From Beverwykella pulmonaria (lineage: Eukaryota; Ascomycota; Dothideomycetes; Pleosporales; Melanommataceae), in NCBI GenBank assembly GCA_001599595.1, contig BCHH01000003.1, positions 3,577,151 through 3,641,150 of the forward strand: DNA of 64,000 nt, given 5' to 3'. The notes below the pieces were generated by a model. It saw only the letters and a list, made by a program, of their open reading frames with translations, did no database searches and had not been told where the DNA came from. The translations under genes were made by a program, and so were the position numbers. Of this stretch, positions 35,355 to 45,597 are shown piece by piece. Positions within the stretch are counted from its first letter, which is position 1; each line of letters starts with the position of its first letter.

Positions 35355-36404
35355 GGTGGGCGGGCGGGCGAGGTGTTGAGGGCAAGGTGTCGGGAGGTGT
35401 CAGGACAGAGCGGGAAGTGGAGCGGAGCTTGTGGTACTTATGTACCACGCTGCTCCCATGACTATGGGCCTGGAGTGAGTGTAACCGCGTTGGCGCAACC
35501 GGGTTCCTCGCGGGACAACCAGCTTTCTTCGCGCATTTCCCCGCAGAAAAAAGTCGAGTCGATGTTCAGGGACGCAAGCTTACGGGTGAATGGCTAGCGA
35601 GCTCGCAAGGGGCTCAATGTCTCCCGGCTCGGTCAACTGCATCCATGGATAAGTATTGGAGGCCTGTCAGGACGGAGGAACTTGTTACCTCAATGGCTGC
35701 TTGGGGAGCTCCGAGGTTGGTGAGGGCTCGAGAGGTAGCTGCGAAGGAACAAACAAGCGCGGTGATTGGAGGAAACATGTGCGAATGCAACCTTGTCATG
35801 ACGGCACGGTCATGGGTTGTCGATTTAAAATGTGGAGAAACGAGATGCGGCGGGAGGGGCTTGTCGCCCCCCCTGCTCCAACGGCCCCAACGCCATTCCA
35901 GGCCTGGCCAAGCCTGTGTGCGCTTGGTGCTTGCTTGCATGCGGAGAAGCTTTAATTAACCGCATTACATCAGGCGTCTTTCTCACTGCATTACTGCCTT
36001 CTGTCAACTCCGGTAGCACACTGCATGGATAGTGGCCGTTCCTTGTAGAGATAGACCCTCGAGCTTGGCCAATAAGAGGGTCTAAAACGCTGCAAAAGGA
36101 ATCCTCACGACCATCCCACCAAAAAAAAAACCCCTCCTGTAATGCGTGCCACCAGAGTTGACAAGAGGTAGTAGGTCAATTGCACACGAAAATCTACAGC
36201 CATAACGGATGAGTTGATTGATACATGTACAACGACAGTGTTCTGCATCTGAAGCGTAGTAAACCTACTTCCCACCACGAGTCGTAGTTCCAACGTCAAC
36301 AGCCTGCTGCTTACTGTTCCCTATTCTAGCAGAAGATTTTAAGCTAGCATCTTAGACTCTCATTTTGAGATGGAGCTGCGAGGTCCACAGACTCTCTTGC
36401 ACTT
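35355..36404. other. Intergenic region upstream of the epimerase
   Basis: About 1 kb holding the epimerase promoter and the 3' flank of the zinc-finger gene (both minus strand). ORFs of about 100 codons overlap on both strands at 35,645-35,960, but they contradict one another and none looks real. A ten-base A run lies at about 36,121-36,130. Confidence 0.5.
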
Positions 36405-38685
36405 TCACTTTCGCTTCTCTTCGGAGACAATATCCATCTCAACGAGAGGGTCAGCCATATGCGTGGCCTGATCGTCATCCATGTTGGAACTGGCTTTCGC
36501 GGCGGTGTCTGGGATAGGAACAATCTTGGTCTGCTGCTCACCAAGAACAACTTCATTGGAGATGGATGGGTAGCTCCTTTGAGCTTGAGTGACCCCCAAC
36601 CCCACCGCTAACATTGGCGGAAGAGAATAAGAGCTGCACGGTGTGTCGAATTGACTACGGGAAGTACTAGTCCAAGATGAAGACTGATAGTGGCGCTCTT
36701 CGGCAGCTGCGGCCAGGGCATCTAGGTGAGAGACGACGGAATCACTGCAGTCCTGTGGCGTTGGTGCATCCATTTTGACGGAGGCATTGACAGCCGTCAA
36801 CAAAGTGTCAAGGCCGCCTCGGATGGGAAGTCTCGAGGTATGATATGATAGTGCTTCAACATGCGGGGGGCGAGGAGAAGGAGACCTATGGAGAGTCTCA
36901 GCGACCGTCTGCGGTAGATCATTAATGATCGGAAATCCTGGGAGTGCATTGGGGGGACTCGGTAACACGGATGGCAGGATGGGAGCCTTGAAGTTGGGTG
37001 ATATGGATTGTGTCACATCTGGTTTAAAAGATTTCGTATTACGCGCCTTTGACACCTGCTGATCCCTACAGCTCGGGTGTTCGTCCCTAACATAAGGTTA
37101 CATTCATATGAATTAAGCCAACGACAAAGGATCTCACCATTGGACATCTGGCCTTCCATTCTTGGCCCAACAACCCGTCCATGTCCCAAGATCATCGGTC
37201 TTTGTTCCCCAATGGTGCTTCTTCACAGCATATCGAGAGCTAAAAGATCTTCCACAGATTGAATGCACATACTGACTCTGTGAGCGAAGTACTCTGACGC
37301 TTAGTTGCCGGGCGGAGGATTTCTGGTTCGATCGGTCTGGCAACATTGGAACAGTAGCAGGGGCTGAAGGTCTCCAGTATCTAGCCTCCTCATGATCTAG
37401 CTCATCGTCGGGGTCAGCGTAAGTTCGAATTTCATTCCGGTTGCGCTTTTTCAGAGGCGACGTGTCCAAGATGCGCTGATCAAGCGGGTCGGCGATTTGC
37501 GACCCTAACAAGAATGGGGGCACCGCCGAAGGGATCTGATACTGTAATGCGGGTGGCGGTGTCCGCTCTAAGTTTGAGAGTTCATACGATCTAACTTGCT
37601 GACTAGTAGCCAATTCGTGTTCAGGTGGCCTGGCCCAAGTATTCCCGAATGGATCCCTCTCCCAAGCGTTGTAAAGGGAGTATGGGCGGAGCGGCTGGTC
37701 ATTTATACCTTGGGCGGGTAAACTAAACTGTGTTCTATAATTGAAGGTATCGGATGGTGGGAAAGCTGGTGTCTGCATGTGGCCCTGCGCCGGCGATGTG
37801 TTCTGGCTGAATGTGGCGAGTTGCATTGGCGCTTGTGTCGCTGATGGTGAAGGGGTAGTTGGCGAGACGGTACTCGCAATAGCAGTGTTGCATGTACTCT
37901 GGACATATGTTGACTGATACGAATTACAGTTGTCATAACCATTACTCATCGGATCTCGGAAGGTTTGTTGGAATGGAGACAAGCTTCGGTGCGCCATGGA
38001 GTCACAGAGAGGCGCGGGATTGCTCGAAGGTTGATATGCATACTGCAGTCGTTGCGTGTACTCGTTAGGGCTCCATAACGCCGACATTGAAGGCATAGGT
38101 AGGTGTGGTTGGTGCTGAGGCTGCAAGAAACCAGGCGAGACTTGAGACAGCGGTCTGGAGGGCGTAGACTTTCGTGGTTGGAATCCTGGGGACCCTGCGA
38201 AGGCATCGTTGGTATTTAGTATGCTCTCCAACTCTTGAACAAGATCAAGGCGGTCACCAAGTTGGCCATAGATAGTCTGGTACACGTCCCTCTTTAGAGT
38301 CTTGCCAGCACGGAATTCTCCCAGGGTATCATGGATTGTGATTGACTGCCTGGAGTACGGTCCGAATTCACTCTACATTATGTTAATGACGCGCATGCAG
38401 CACGTTGATTTTGGTTGGAAAGACTCACTTTCACTTTCTCCAAGAAGTCATAGCACTGGGTAAACACTCTACCAGGCTCGATTCGGTCGGAAACATGCTG
38501 AGGGCCACTTCTGAACCTGTTTGACGTGGAAAGAAGGCTGGCGCCTGGAGCAGCCAGTGCGGTGTTCGGGCTATAAGTAGGAGGGGCGGTGGTGTTAGGT
38601 CGCCTGGGCAGTCACTTAGTTGGCGGGCATCCACCAAAAGGCTTGCGTGGTGTAGTACGTACTGGGATTCAGTGGAGATGCTCAT
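36405..38685 (-). CDS. Fungal zinc-finger-like protein with CGRxF...GCWAKxxxPD...WDEHPSC domain
   Basis: Minus-strand exons 38663-38685, 38429-38603, 37138-38372 and 36405-37086 give 704 residues; introns are 51-59 bp and all phases agree. The N-terminal 100 residues (VFTQCYDFLEKVKSEFGPYS, TLGEFRAGKTLKRDVYQTIY) form a helical domain. A long Gln/Ser/Pro-rich stretch follows. The finger-like region reads SICGRSFSSRYAVKKHHWG, then GCWAKNGRPDVQW, then DEHPSC, the last joined across intron 3. This is an atypical C2H2-like module I associate with fungal nuclear proteins; here only one Cys precedes the HH pair, with His at the place of the first Cys. The C-terminus is disordered. A DNA-binding regulator is plausible but unproven. 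Confidence 0.78.
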
Positions 38686-39075
38686 GACACTGACGAGAAA
38701 CTGGCAATCAGCAGGGGTGATGGAGCTAGGTGCAGATGCGTGCAGCGGTGGTGTTGCCAGGTAGGTAGGCGTGAGTTGGGGTGTAATAGGAGTGTGAAGC
38801 CGGCACGTGAAGCTTCAACCACTGTGGTGTCCCGCGTGCAATTGACATGCTGGGCCGATGAAGTTGTTGGCAGTGTGTCACGCTGAGAGGTGGGAGCATG
38901 GCAGGGCGATGGACGCACGTGAACGGCAGCGACATACCCGCGTCATAACTGTTTGTAGACTGCACTGACCGCACCTGCCTCCAGCGCCGCATAGGCGACT
39001 GACATCCCTCTAAAATCCCACAGCCCGGCAGAATGAAAATGGACAGCAATCTCCTCCTCCTGCTCTTCCTCTTCA
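38686..39075. other. Intergenic region
   Basis: Upstream of the zinc-finger gene and downstream of the amidohydrolase, both on the minus strand. Short shadow ORFs only. Confidence 0.5.
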
Positions 39076-40578
39076 TCAAAACGCCGTCACCTTGCCGCGC
39101 CGAATCGTCTGCCGACTCGAGCCGGCGTCGTACACGACCTCAACGATGCTCTTTCTACACCTCCAGCCCGCATCCATTCGGTCAAACAGGACGAAGTCGG
39201 CAGGCTCGCCAACCGCCAGGCTGAGGGATGTCGATTCGCAGCCAATCGCGGCCTTGGCTCGCGACGACACGGTTTGCTGCATTGTGGTGTCAGTCTGAGA
39301 CTCGGAAATGGAATGGTGCAGAAACTGGAGGCCACTTGCATAGAGTATCTCAGCGTCTCTCTTTGTCCCAGCCTGGTATATGCCCACGCCCAGGCTCGCA
39401 ATGCTGAGTGGATCGCAGCTGCCGTAAGGTGTGAACGCGTTTCCAACATTGTTCACCGCGATACATGCTTCTAGCTTGTGCTTCTCAATCATTTCTACCA
39501 CTGGCAGCGTGCCGCGGACGTTTTCCTGGGTCCGCATCATGAACAAATCCGAAGTGGGGAGGCCGACGAATGCTACAGGCAGCTTGCCAATGCCTCGTCT
39601 CAAACGCTGCCACTCCCGCTCTCTGAACCGGGTCAGTCGGGTGCAGTGACCCAAGGTGATTTGTTTATCCGATCTCTCGCTCCACTTCTTGTTCTTGATG
39701 AGATCTAGCACCGCCCAAATGAGAGGCTCTTTGTGTTCTTCAAGGAAGTAGTCAAGGTGCAGATCTAGATGTTTTCCATTGGCCAGGGCTAACCTGGTAA
39801 TCCAAGCTACATTCATTTTGGACTTGAACTCGTCCTTTTCCACGTAAGGAGTGCTCCCTAAAACATCGACACCCTTTCGAAGCGCAGCACTGGCCATCAG
39901 CCTTCTCACCTCCTCGCCGTCATCGTCTCCAGAGTACAGGGGTAGTTGTGCAAAGGCACATAGTTGCACTTCGCATCGATCTTGGAACTCCTCTTTCAGT
40001 TTTAGTCCAGCATCGAGACATTTCAATCGTACGCCCCCATCCACCTCTACGAAGGCTCGCATAACCGTTACACCATGCTGGATGCTCTCTTCGATCAGCT
40101 GCCGGCCCCTTCGCAACAGGTCATCTTCTTCGAACCTTGATTTCGCTTTGCCCGTCATGTCCATGGCCTCCTGAAAGTCGCCATTCTCGATCTGGAGGTC
40201 ACTAAACTTTGGATCCTGGAGCAAGAAACATTTATCGAGATGGATATGGGCGTGGCATAACGAAGGAGCCAGGAGTCGGTTCGCCCCGTCCAGGACTCCT
40301 GGAGAGTCCTGGCAACTAGATGACTCGGGATCATGCGTTTCAATGAACGATATCCTCCCGTCGGCTATCGAGATGTCCCAAAGCTCGGACGGCGGCTTGT
40401 CTGGGAGACGCACGCCCACAATTTTGCGAAGGAAGCTTGAGGGATAGGCATCAGAGTATCGGGGAGGTGGCATATGCGCATGGCTTCTTGCCTTGTCTAC
40501 CACGTCGTTTGCCAGATGTGTATTCGCCATCTCTTGATCCATGTCCCCATGGCTGTTGGGGGAGAATGACGACGCCAT
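39076..40578 (-). CDS. Metal-dependent amidohydrolase, cytosine-deaminase-like
   Basis: One exon, 500 residues. After about 45 non-conserved residues the amidohydrolase fold begins: RKIVGVRLP, the metal-binding HAHIHLDKCFLL (HxH), VTVMRAFVEVD, LDLHLDYFLEE with the next His ligand, ITLGHCTRL with another, and late GSCDPLSIASLGVG with the catalytic Asp region (NNVGNAFTPYGSCD). The C-terminal FVLFDRMDAGW returns to the small beta-sandwich domain. Layout and the HLDKCF string place it near the cytosine deaminase / N-isopropylammelide amidohydrolase branch, which deaminates or hydrolyses nitrogen heterocycles. The exact substrate is unknown. No signal peptide, so probably cytosolic. It is head to head with SNF12. 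Confidence 0.87.
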   Translation of the reverse strand: MASSFSPNSHGDMDQEMANTHLANDVVDKARSHAHMPPPRYSDAYPSSFLRKIVGVRLPDKPPSELWDISIADGRISFIETHDPESSSCQDSPGVLDGANRLLAPSLCHAHIHLDKCFLLQDPKFSDLQIENGDFQEAMDMTGKAKSRFEEDDLLRRGRQLIEESIQHGVTVMRAFVEVDGGVRLKCLDAGLKLKEEFQDRCEVQLCAFAQLPLYSGDDDGEEVRRLMASAALRKGVDVLGSTPYVEKDEFKSKMNVAWITRLALANGKHLDLHLDYFLEEHKEPLIWAVLDLIKNKKWSERSDKQITLGHCTRLTRFREREWQRLRRGIGKLPVAFVGLPTSDLFMMRTQENVRGTLPVVEMIEKHKLEACIAVNNVGNAFTPYGSCDPLSIASLGVGIYQAGTKRDAEILYASGLQFLHHSISESQTDTTMQQTVSSRAKAAIGCESTSLSLAVGEPADFVLFDRMDAGWRCRKSIVEVVYDAGSSRQTIRRGKVTAF

Positions 40579-41045
40579 TCTGGGTATAAATGTGTATTAC
40601 GGAATGAGTTATGAATGTTTGAACTATTAATTGACACAGGCAGAGGCCAGAATCGTGCGTGTTTGAAAGCTGGACAGCAGTACTTGAGGGATAACGTGCC
40701 GTCACGCGTAGCCGAGAGTGATGACGGACATCAGATGGTGAATTGCTTCCTGCCGGGACCGGAGCAGGCACACAGGCCAGCGCTCTGATGCTTGCACGTC
40801 CTCGCTCAAAGGTGCAAGTGATGGGCCAAGCGCGAGAGAGGTGTTGCTCCCAGCCGAAAGGTGGGGTTAATAGGGGCCACGGGGCTGGGCGAATCGCCGT
40901 CTTCAGCCCTGTGCTCAGTGTCGTGGACGCGTCTCTCAAGAAAAAGCATCTCCGCCCGTTCAACCTCACCCCCGACGTGTTTGCATCGTGAACGCAGCTT
41001 CCCCATCGTCGCCGTCGCAGAGAAAGATCCACCCGCCTGTCCACG
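40579..41045. promoter_or_regulatory. Divergent promoter, amidohydrolase / SNF12
   Basis: 467 bp between two start codons on opposite strands. The SNF12-side frame is open further upstream but belongs to the leader. No defined site is claimed. Confidence 0.4.
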
Positions 41046-42672
41046 ATGCAACAGTATCGGAATTACCCGATTCCCGCCCAAGCGCACCACGCAACGCCTA
41101 CACGGCGCGGGCCCGGTATGTACCAGCACCTTTGTCACCCAAAATTCCGCACCCCATATTCTTGCCTTCCCCGTTGCGCCTGCAGCTATGATCAGGAGGA
41201 CTGACCTGGAGCACATGTTCCGCAAACCAGGCCCTGTTGTTCAGCACCAGCAGCCCACGGCGCAGCAGTACAATCATGCCAACATGCAGGCCCAGCAGCG
41301 TGCCGAGCAGGAGAGGCGCGAGAAGCAGCGTCGGATCGCCATGGCCCCGACCGACAAGAATATACCCGACGGTGTCGAGGATATCTGCATCGGTGATGGC
41401 GTTGCCCGCTATCGGGAGCTGCGCGAGATCGAGCGCACGCTGGATGCGACCATGATGCGCAAGAGGCTTGAGACCACCGACTCAGTACACCACTCACGAA
41501 TCCGTCGCTATGGCACCATGCGCATATGGATTTCCAACACGGTTGAGAACCAGCCCTGGCAGAGCGGCGGAATGGACCCCGAGGCCTTCGACTTCGAGAG
41601 CGAGACGAATGCGACCTACCGTGTGAAGATACAAGGCCGCTTGCTCGATGACGGCGGCGACCAGGGTTTGGAGAATGAAGACGAAGACGACGAGGAAAAG
41701 GACCCCGATGCGATGGATGAGGATGGCGCGGAGCCGAAGAAAACAACCCCTGCTCAAAAACCGAAGATGTTCTCTCAGTTTTTCAACTCGATTACGATTG
41801 ATTTCGACCGCGCGAAGAGTCTCCAGCCAGACAACTTCACACAGATCGAGTGGAAACGGCCTGAAGCCCCAAATCCCAAGGAGGGCAATTTCAGTGAACT
41901 TGAGTTTGAGCGCAAGGGCGACGAGAATATCAACATCAGCATCAATCTCCAGCGCGCCCATTTCCCGGAGAAGTTCCGGCTCAGTAAGCCCATGGCTGAG
42001 CTACTAGATACCGATGAGGAAGACCGTGCGGGTGTCATGATGGGGATCTGGGAGTACGCCAGGTCACAGAATTTGCAGCAGGATGACGATGAGCGCAAAT
42101 TCGCCTGCGACGCAAAGCTAAAGGCTCTTTTCGGCTCGGATGCATTCTACTTCCCCAATCTACCACAGCTTATAAAGCCGCATATGACCACACTGCCCCC
42201 CCTTCAGCTCTCCTACACAATCCGTGTAGACAAGGACTACATCCAGCCATCCCCCGAGTCGGGAGAACAGCCCTCGAAACCGACCATCTACGACGTACAA
42301 GTCGCCCTTGATGACCCTCTCCAACCGCTGTTGAACGAATTTATCCGGCCGAAGCATAGTGTCCAGACTCTCCAGGAAATCCACAAGCTTGATGAGCAGA
42401 TTGTGCTTCTCATGGGTGCCATCGGTCAATCGAAAGCTAAGCACGCCTTCTTCACCAGCATGTCTAAAGACCCCGTGGCCTTCGTTAAGCGCTGGCTATC
42501 ATCACAAAAGCGGGACATGGAGGTACTGCTCGGCGAAGCTTCCCGTGGAGGAGGCGAGGACGCATCAGGCGAGGAATGGAGACGAGGCGGTGCGGATGGT
42601 GTTTGGGGCAGCGAAGTTGCAAAGGAGAGCGTGGCATTATGGCTGGCGCGACAAAACATCAAGGGACATTAG
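41046..42672 (+). CDS. SNF12: SWI/SNF complex subunit SNF12/BAF60 (SWIB domain)
   Basis: Exons 41046-41115 and 41186-42672 (518 residues) around a 70-bp intron. The short first exon, MQQYRNYPIPAQ, is needed to give the Gln/Arg-rich N-terminus typical of fungal members. Then come MIRRTDLEHMFRKPG, the conserved core RIRRYGTMRIWISNTVENQP, an acidic insert, the block FFNSITIDFDRAKSLQPDNF, and the SWIB domain (about 285-370: FRLSKPMAELLD through ALFGSDAFYFPNLPQLI). The C-terminus is helical (LQEIHKLDEQIVLLMGAIGQ). SNF12/Rsc6/BAF60 subunits link remodelling ATPases to transcription factors. Whether this is the SWI/SNF or RSC paralogue cannot be decided from sequence alone. Nuclear. Confidence 0.92.
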
Positions 42673-44489
42673 TGGCTTACTTGATACTGTGCGCTCGGCG
42701 GTGGTGAGCACTTCCCCATTGAGCTTCCTACCAGGAACCCTCTGCTACGACAAGAGCCATTGGCTCTTTCTTATTATATCCAATGCGCTTTCTCTCTATT
42801 CTAGATTCAGCTCAAAACCGCTTTCTGGAAGCCAGGTCTCCCAACTACCAATTGTAAACCTTTGTTCCATATCTCATCTCCTTCCCAGTCCTTGTTCCAA
42901 ATCATTAACGAAGCATCCCCCAATGGTGTCGATTGTATGCGAGAGCGAAGAGAATGTCGCGTTCCAACAGGCTCATTCGACTCCGTCAATACCGCTCTCC
43001 GGACAGATATGGTGGACCTTTATGTTTCTATCGCTATGCGGGATTCCAAGCTCGCAAGCTCACTCTTCCTATTCGCAATTACCTTTGGCCGTGCCAATTC
43101 CACCAATGTCGGTTTCACATTTATCAAAGACATCGTCGCCATACAAATTAGTTCCAAGCTCAGAAGCTCACCATTCATATTCGTCACCTCCGGCCATGTC
43201 TGTTCGCAGTGACGAAGCAATTGTACCAGCGAGGGGATTTTTTCTTTGAGCATACACCGCCCATCATCCTTCCAGAACGTAATCCAGCGCGGGCGTACAT
43301 TTGAAGGAATTAACGAGATTAACTGGGACCCGGTTGCTCAAGAGCTCTATGAAGAGCATGATGTGGCAGTGGATGGGCAAGATACTCGAATCTAGGACGA
43401 GGGGTATACTGCGTACCCAACCGGCTAGCTCCCTTGAATCACACCAGGATCCTGTGGACCCTCTGTTTACAGAAAAGCAGTACCAGAACAAGCCTTCCGA
43501 TTCAAATAGCACAAAGGGGCCCAGACATCTTCAACCCTCCCAGCCCGTTACCTATGCACCTACTCTACTAAAGACGAGGAGAATACAACCAGCCAGTTCA
43601 AAGAAGTGTGGTTATTGCCTAGCGCACGGCAAATATTGCAACCGCAGCATTCTCATAAAGAACGTTCATTTACCTTGTTCGCACTGCCGTGAATGGAGAA
43701 GAAATTCCACATCACCTACATCAGCGGATGAATATCGCCGTAAGTCCCTCAGTGAGTCTTGGCAAGAAAAGGAAAAGGGAGGGGCAGGCACGTGCTCTAC
43801 CGATGCCGGTGAAGTTGACGCGAGCCCCAATGATTTGAAATGTAGCCCTGCCTTGCCAATAAGCAGCGTTGCAATCGTAACATGCCGAATGTGGACACCA
43901 ATGTCCCCTGCTACCGCTGTACAAGGCTGATGGTATGTAGAGTTGCGACGCCGGCGGAACTTGCACAATGGGAGGGGAAGTAGGCGAATCAAAGAAAGGA
44001 TCAAGAACAATAACAAGGGCCATGTGTGTTTGTGACTGGTTATGCATATCTCAGTGTGAGGATAGCATAATTCAATCTTTTTCCTGCATGTATCATACAT
44101 TGTGCGGTGGTGCTATTTCTCCGTCCTCTTGCCGTCGCACCTACCTATAGGTTTCTCACACCAACCTTCTCATCCGTCAAAAGGTCCAGCCCAATTCTGC
44201 GCGAACCCCTCATAATTCTGAAATCGCGGGCTGGGAGTGTTGGACGCGAGAGGTTACCGCCTACGAAGCATTGAGGTGGGAAGGGTGTGCTGAGGTTGGT
44301 TGGAATATATTGTGTGGGAGGTCTATATTCTTCTTCCACTCATAGCAGTAGCATCCAGCAGATAAATTGATCTGATTGTCTCTCAAGTACAATCACACAA
44401 TGTTCAAATACGTCGAAAAAGTGTGAGTGTAAAGCTCGTCGACCTAGTATAACTGTAGTCACGCAACCCCGTTTAGAGCCCTAGTTAGC
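42673..44489. other. Poorly resolved region with a possible gene
   Basis: 1.8 kb between SNF12 and the tentative minus-strand gene at 44,490-45,298. A possible Cys-rich gene or relic (42,923-43,983) is listed separately. From 43,984 to 44,489 I see no supportable feature. Confidence 0.45.
42923..43983 (+). pseudogene. Unrecognised gene or relic with duplicated Cys motif
   Basis: A partial model: exon 42923-43222, a 53-bp intron with acceptor ttccag, an exon from 43276 to about 43362, then an exon from about 43448. The first exon holds two similar peptides, PSSQAHSSYS and PSSEAHHSYS. The third carries CGYCLAHGKYCNR...PCSHC (43607-43687). A second copy, CLANKQRCNR...PCYRC (43849-43920), has identical spacing (C-x6-C-x12-C-x2-C) but lies in another frame; no donor/acceptor pair of the right phase joins them, although a good gtaagt donor is present at 43,740. 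So either an intron is non-standard or the gene carries an indel. The motif suggests zinc binding. No known family. Confidence 0.35.
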
Positions 44490-45298
44490 CTAACCGGGTG
44501 GTTCGATTAAGTCCCAGGAGCTTCTGTCCTTACGTTTTGGATACTGTTGCTTGAACTGGCAGGTTTGGGAGGCGGTCTTGGGGGGTCGAATGATATCTTT
44601 AAATACTCTTTTTGTTGGTATTACGGTGGATTGCACGGTATATAACAATGACTCAGAGGGAGGACTGGGTGGATTAAGCGAGCGATCCGCACAGGCATAA
44701 ATATACGGCCCCGGCAATTTAGAAGGAGAACACACCCGAGAATCAAAACCTACAATTGGCAAGCTAGCAGAGGACTTCGACGTCGCTGCTAGCCCTTGCT
44801 ACGTAGAAGATTCGTGGTCACAAGCAATCCATACTCTTTCTACCGTAACCTGCGCTCTTGCACCGCCGTGGATTAGCGTTCTGCGAAACCCACGGGCAGT
44901 CGATTAACAGCGTCTATAGGACCTTCCCATTTCACGGGCGGGTATACCGACACTTTTGATAGATATGATAACTTGTTTGGGAGAGGGAGGAGAGAAGGGG
45001 TGAAGTTCAGTCCTTTTGCATCTGCATCAAAATGCCCCGACTCTTCAGATGTATGCCTTGGATTCTCCCGAAGAGGCAAACCAGCCTTGCACATCTCGGA
45101 CTGTTTATTGCAAGACAATGCCTGTGGAAGAGATGGCTCTTCAGAATCGATCCAATTCCCAAAATGTCAGTTTGACAGATAGAATGCTACCAAGGGCAGA
45201 AGGCGATTTTGCCCTTTGCCTAGGATACTTAACTCCTCATATGGATCGTTTCTAAAGGCAGCATTTCTAGAACCGGGGCCAAGAAGATGGAACACCAT
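44490..45298 (-). CDS. Unrecognised three-exon gene (tentative)
   Basis: Minus-strand exons 45191-45298, 44894-45121 and 44490-44798 give 214 residues. Both introns (69 and 95 bp) are GT-AG and in phase 0, and the model runs from ATG (MVFHLLGPGSRNAAFR) to stop (SSWDLIEPPG) with no internal stop. The donors are gtagca and gtgggt, not strong. The product is soluble, Pro/Ser-rich, with a few Cys, and without signal peptide or membrane segment. No family recognised. A plus-strand ORF overlaps exon 2 but has no extension. It lies tail to tail with the Cys-motif region and upstream of the BIR gene's 3' end. Support is only the coherence of the splice model. Confidence 0.38.
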
Positions 45299-45597
45299 TA
45301 GTAAATATACCTCTGCCAGATACAGTAGTACGTTGTACAGCTGCGTTCATCCTTTTGACACTTCCGGAAGAGCTTGAGATTCGAAACATATAACATAGGA
45401 ATAAGCTCATGAGCAATTCATTCATTCATTGCAGGATTATGCCAATCCAAAAAGAGTCGGCAAACCACCAGAAAACACAGCCAAAGACTAAATGCAGCCT
45501 AAAAACAAGTTCAAACTCCAATCCAGTTCTTTTGGAACCCAAGCCCAAAACCGGATTCCTGAACGCCAGGCTAATATGCAGTACAAAAGACCCTCAT

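Noticed and set aside
35614..35959. Overlapping ORFs of about 100 codons upstream of the epimerase
   Set aside because: Both strands and two plus frames are open together, a sign of composition rather than coding.
44495..44530. tRNA T-loop-like string ggttcgattaa
   Set aside because: No matching acceptor stem, D-arm or anticodon arm at the right distance.
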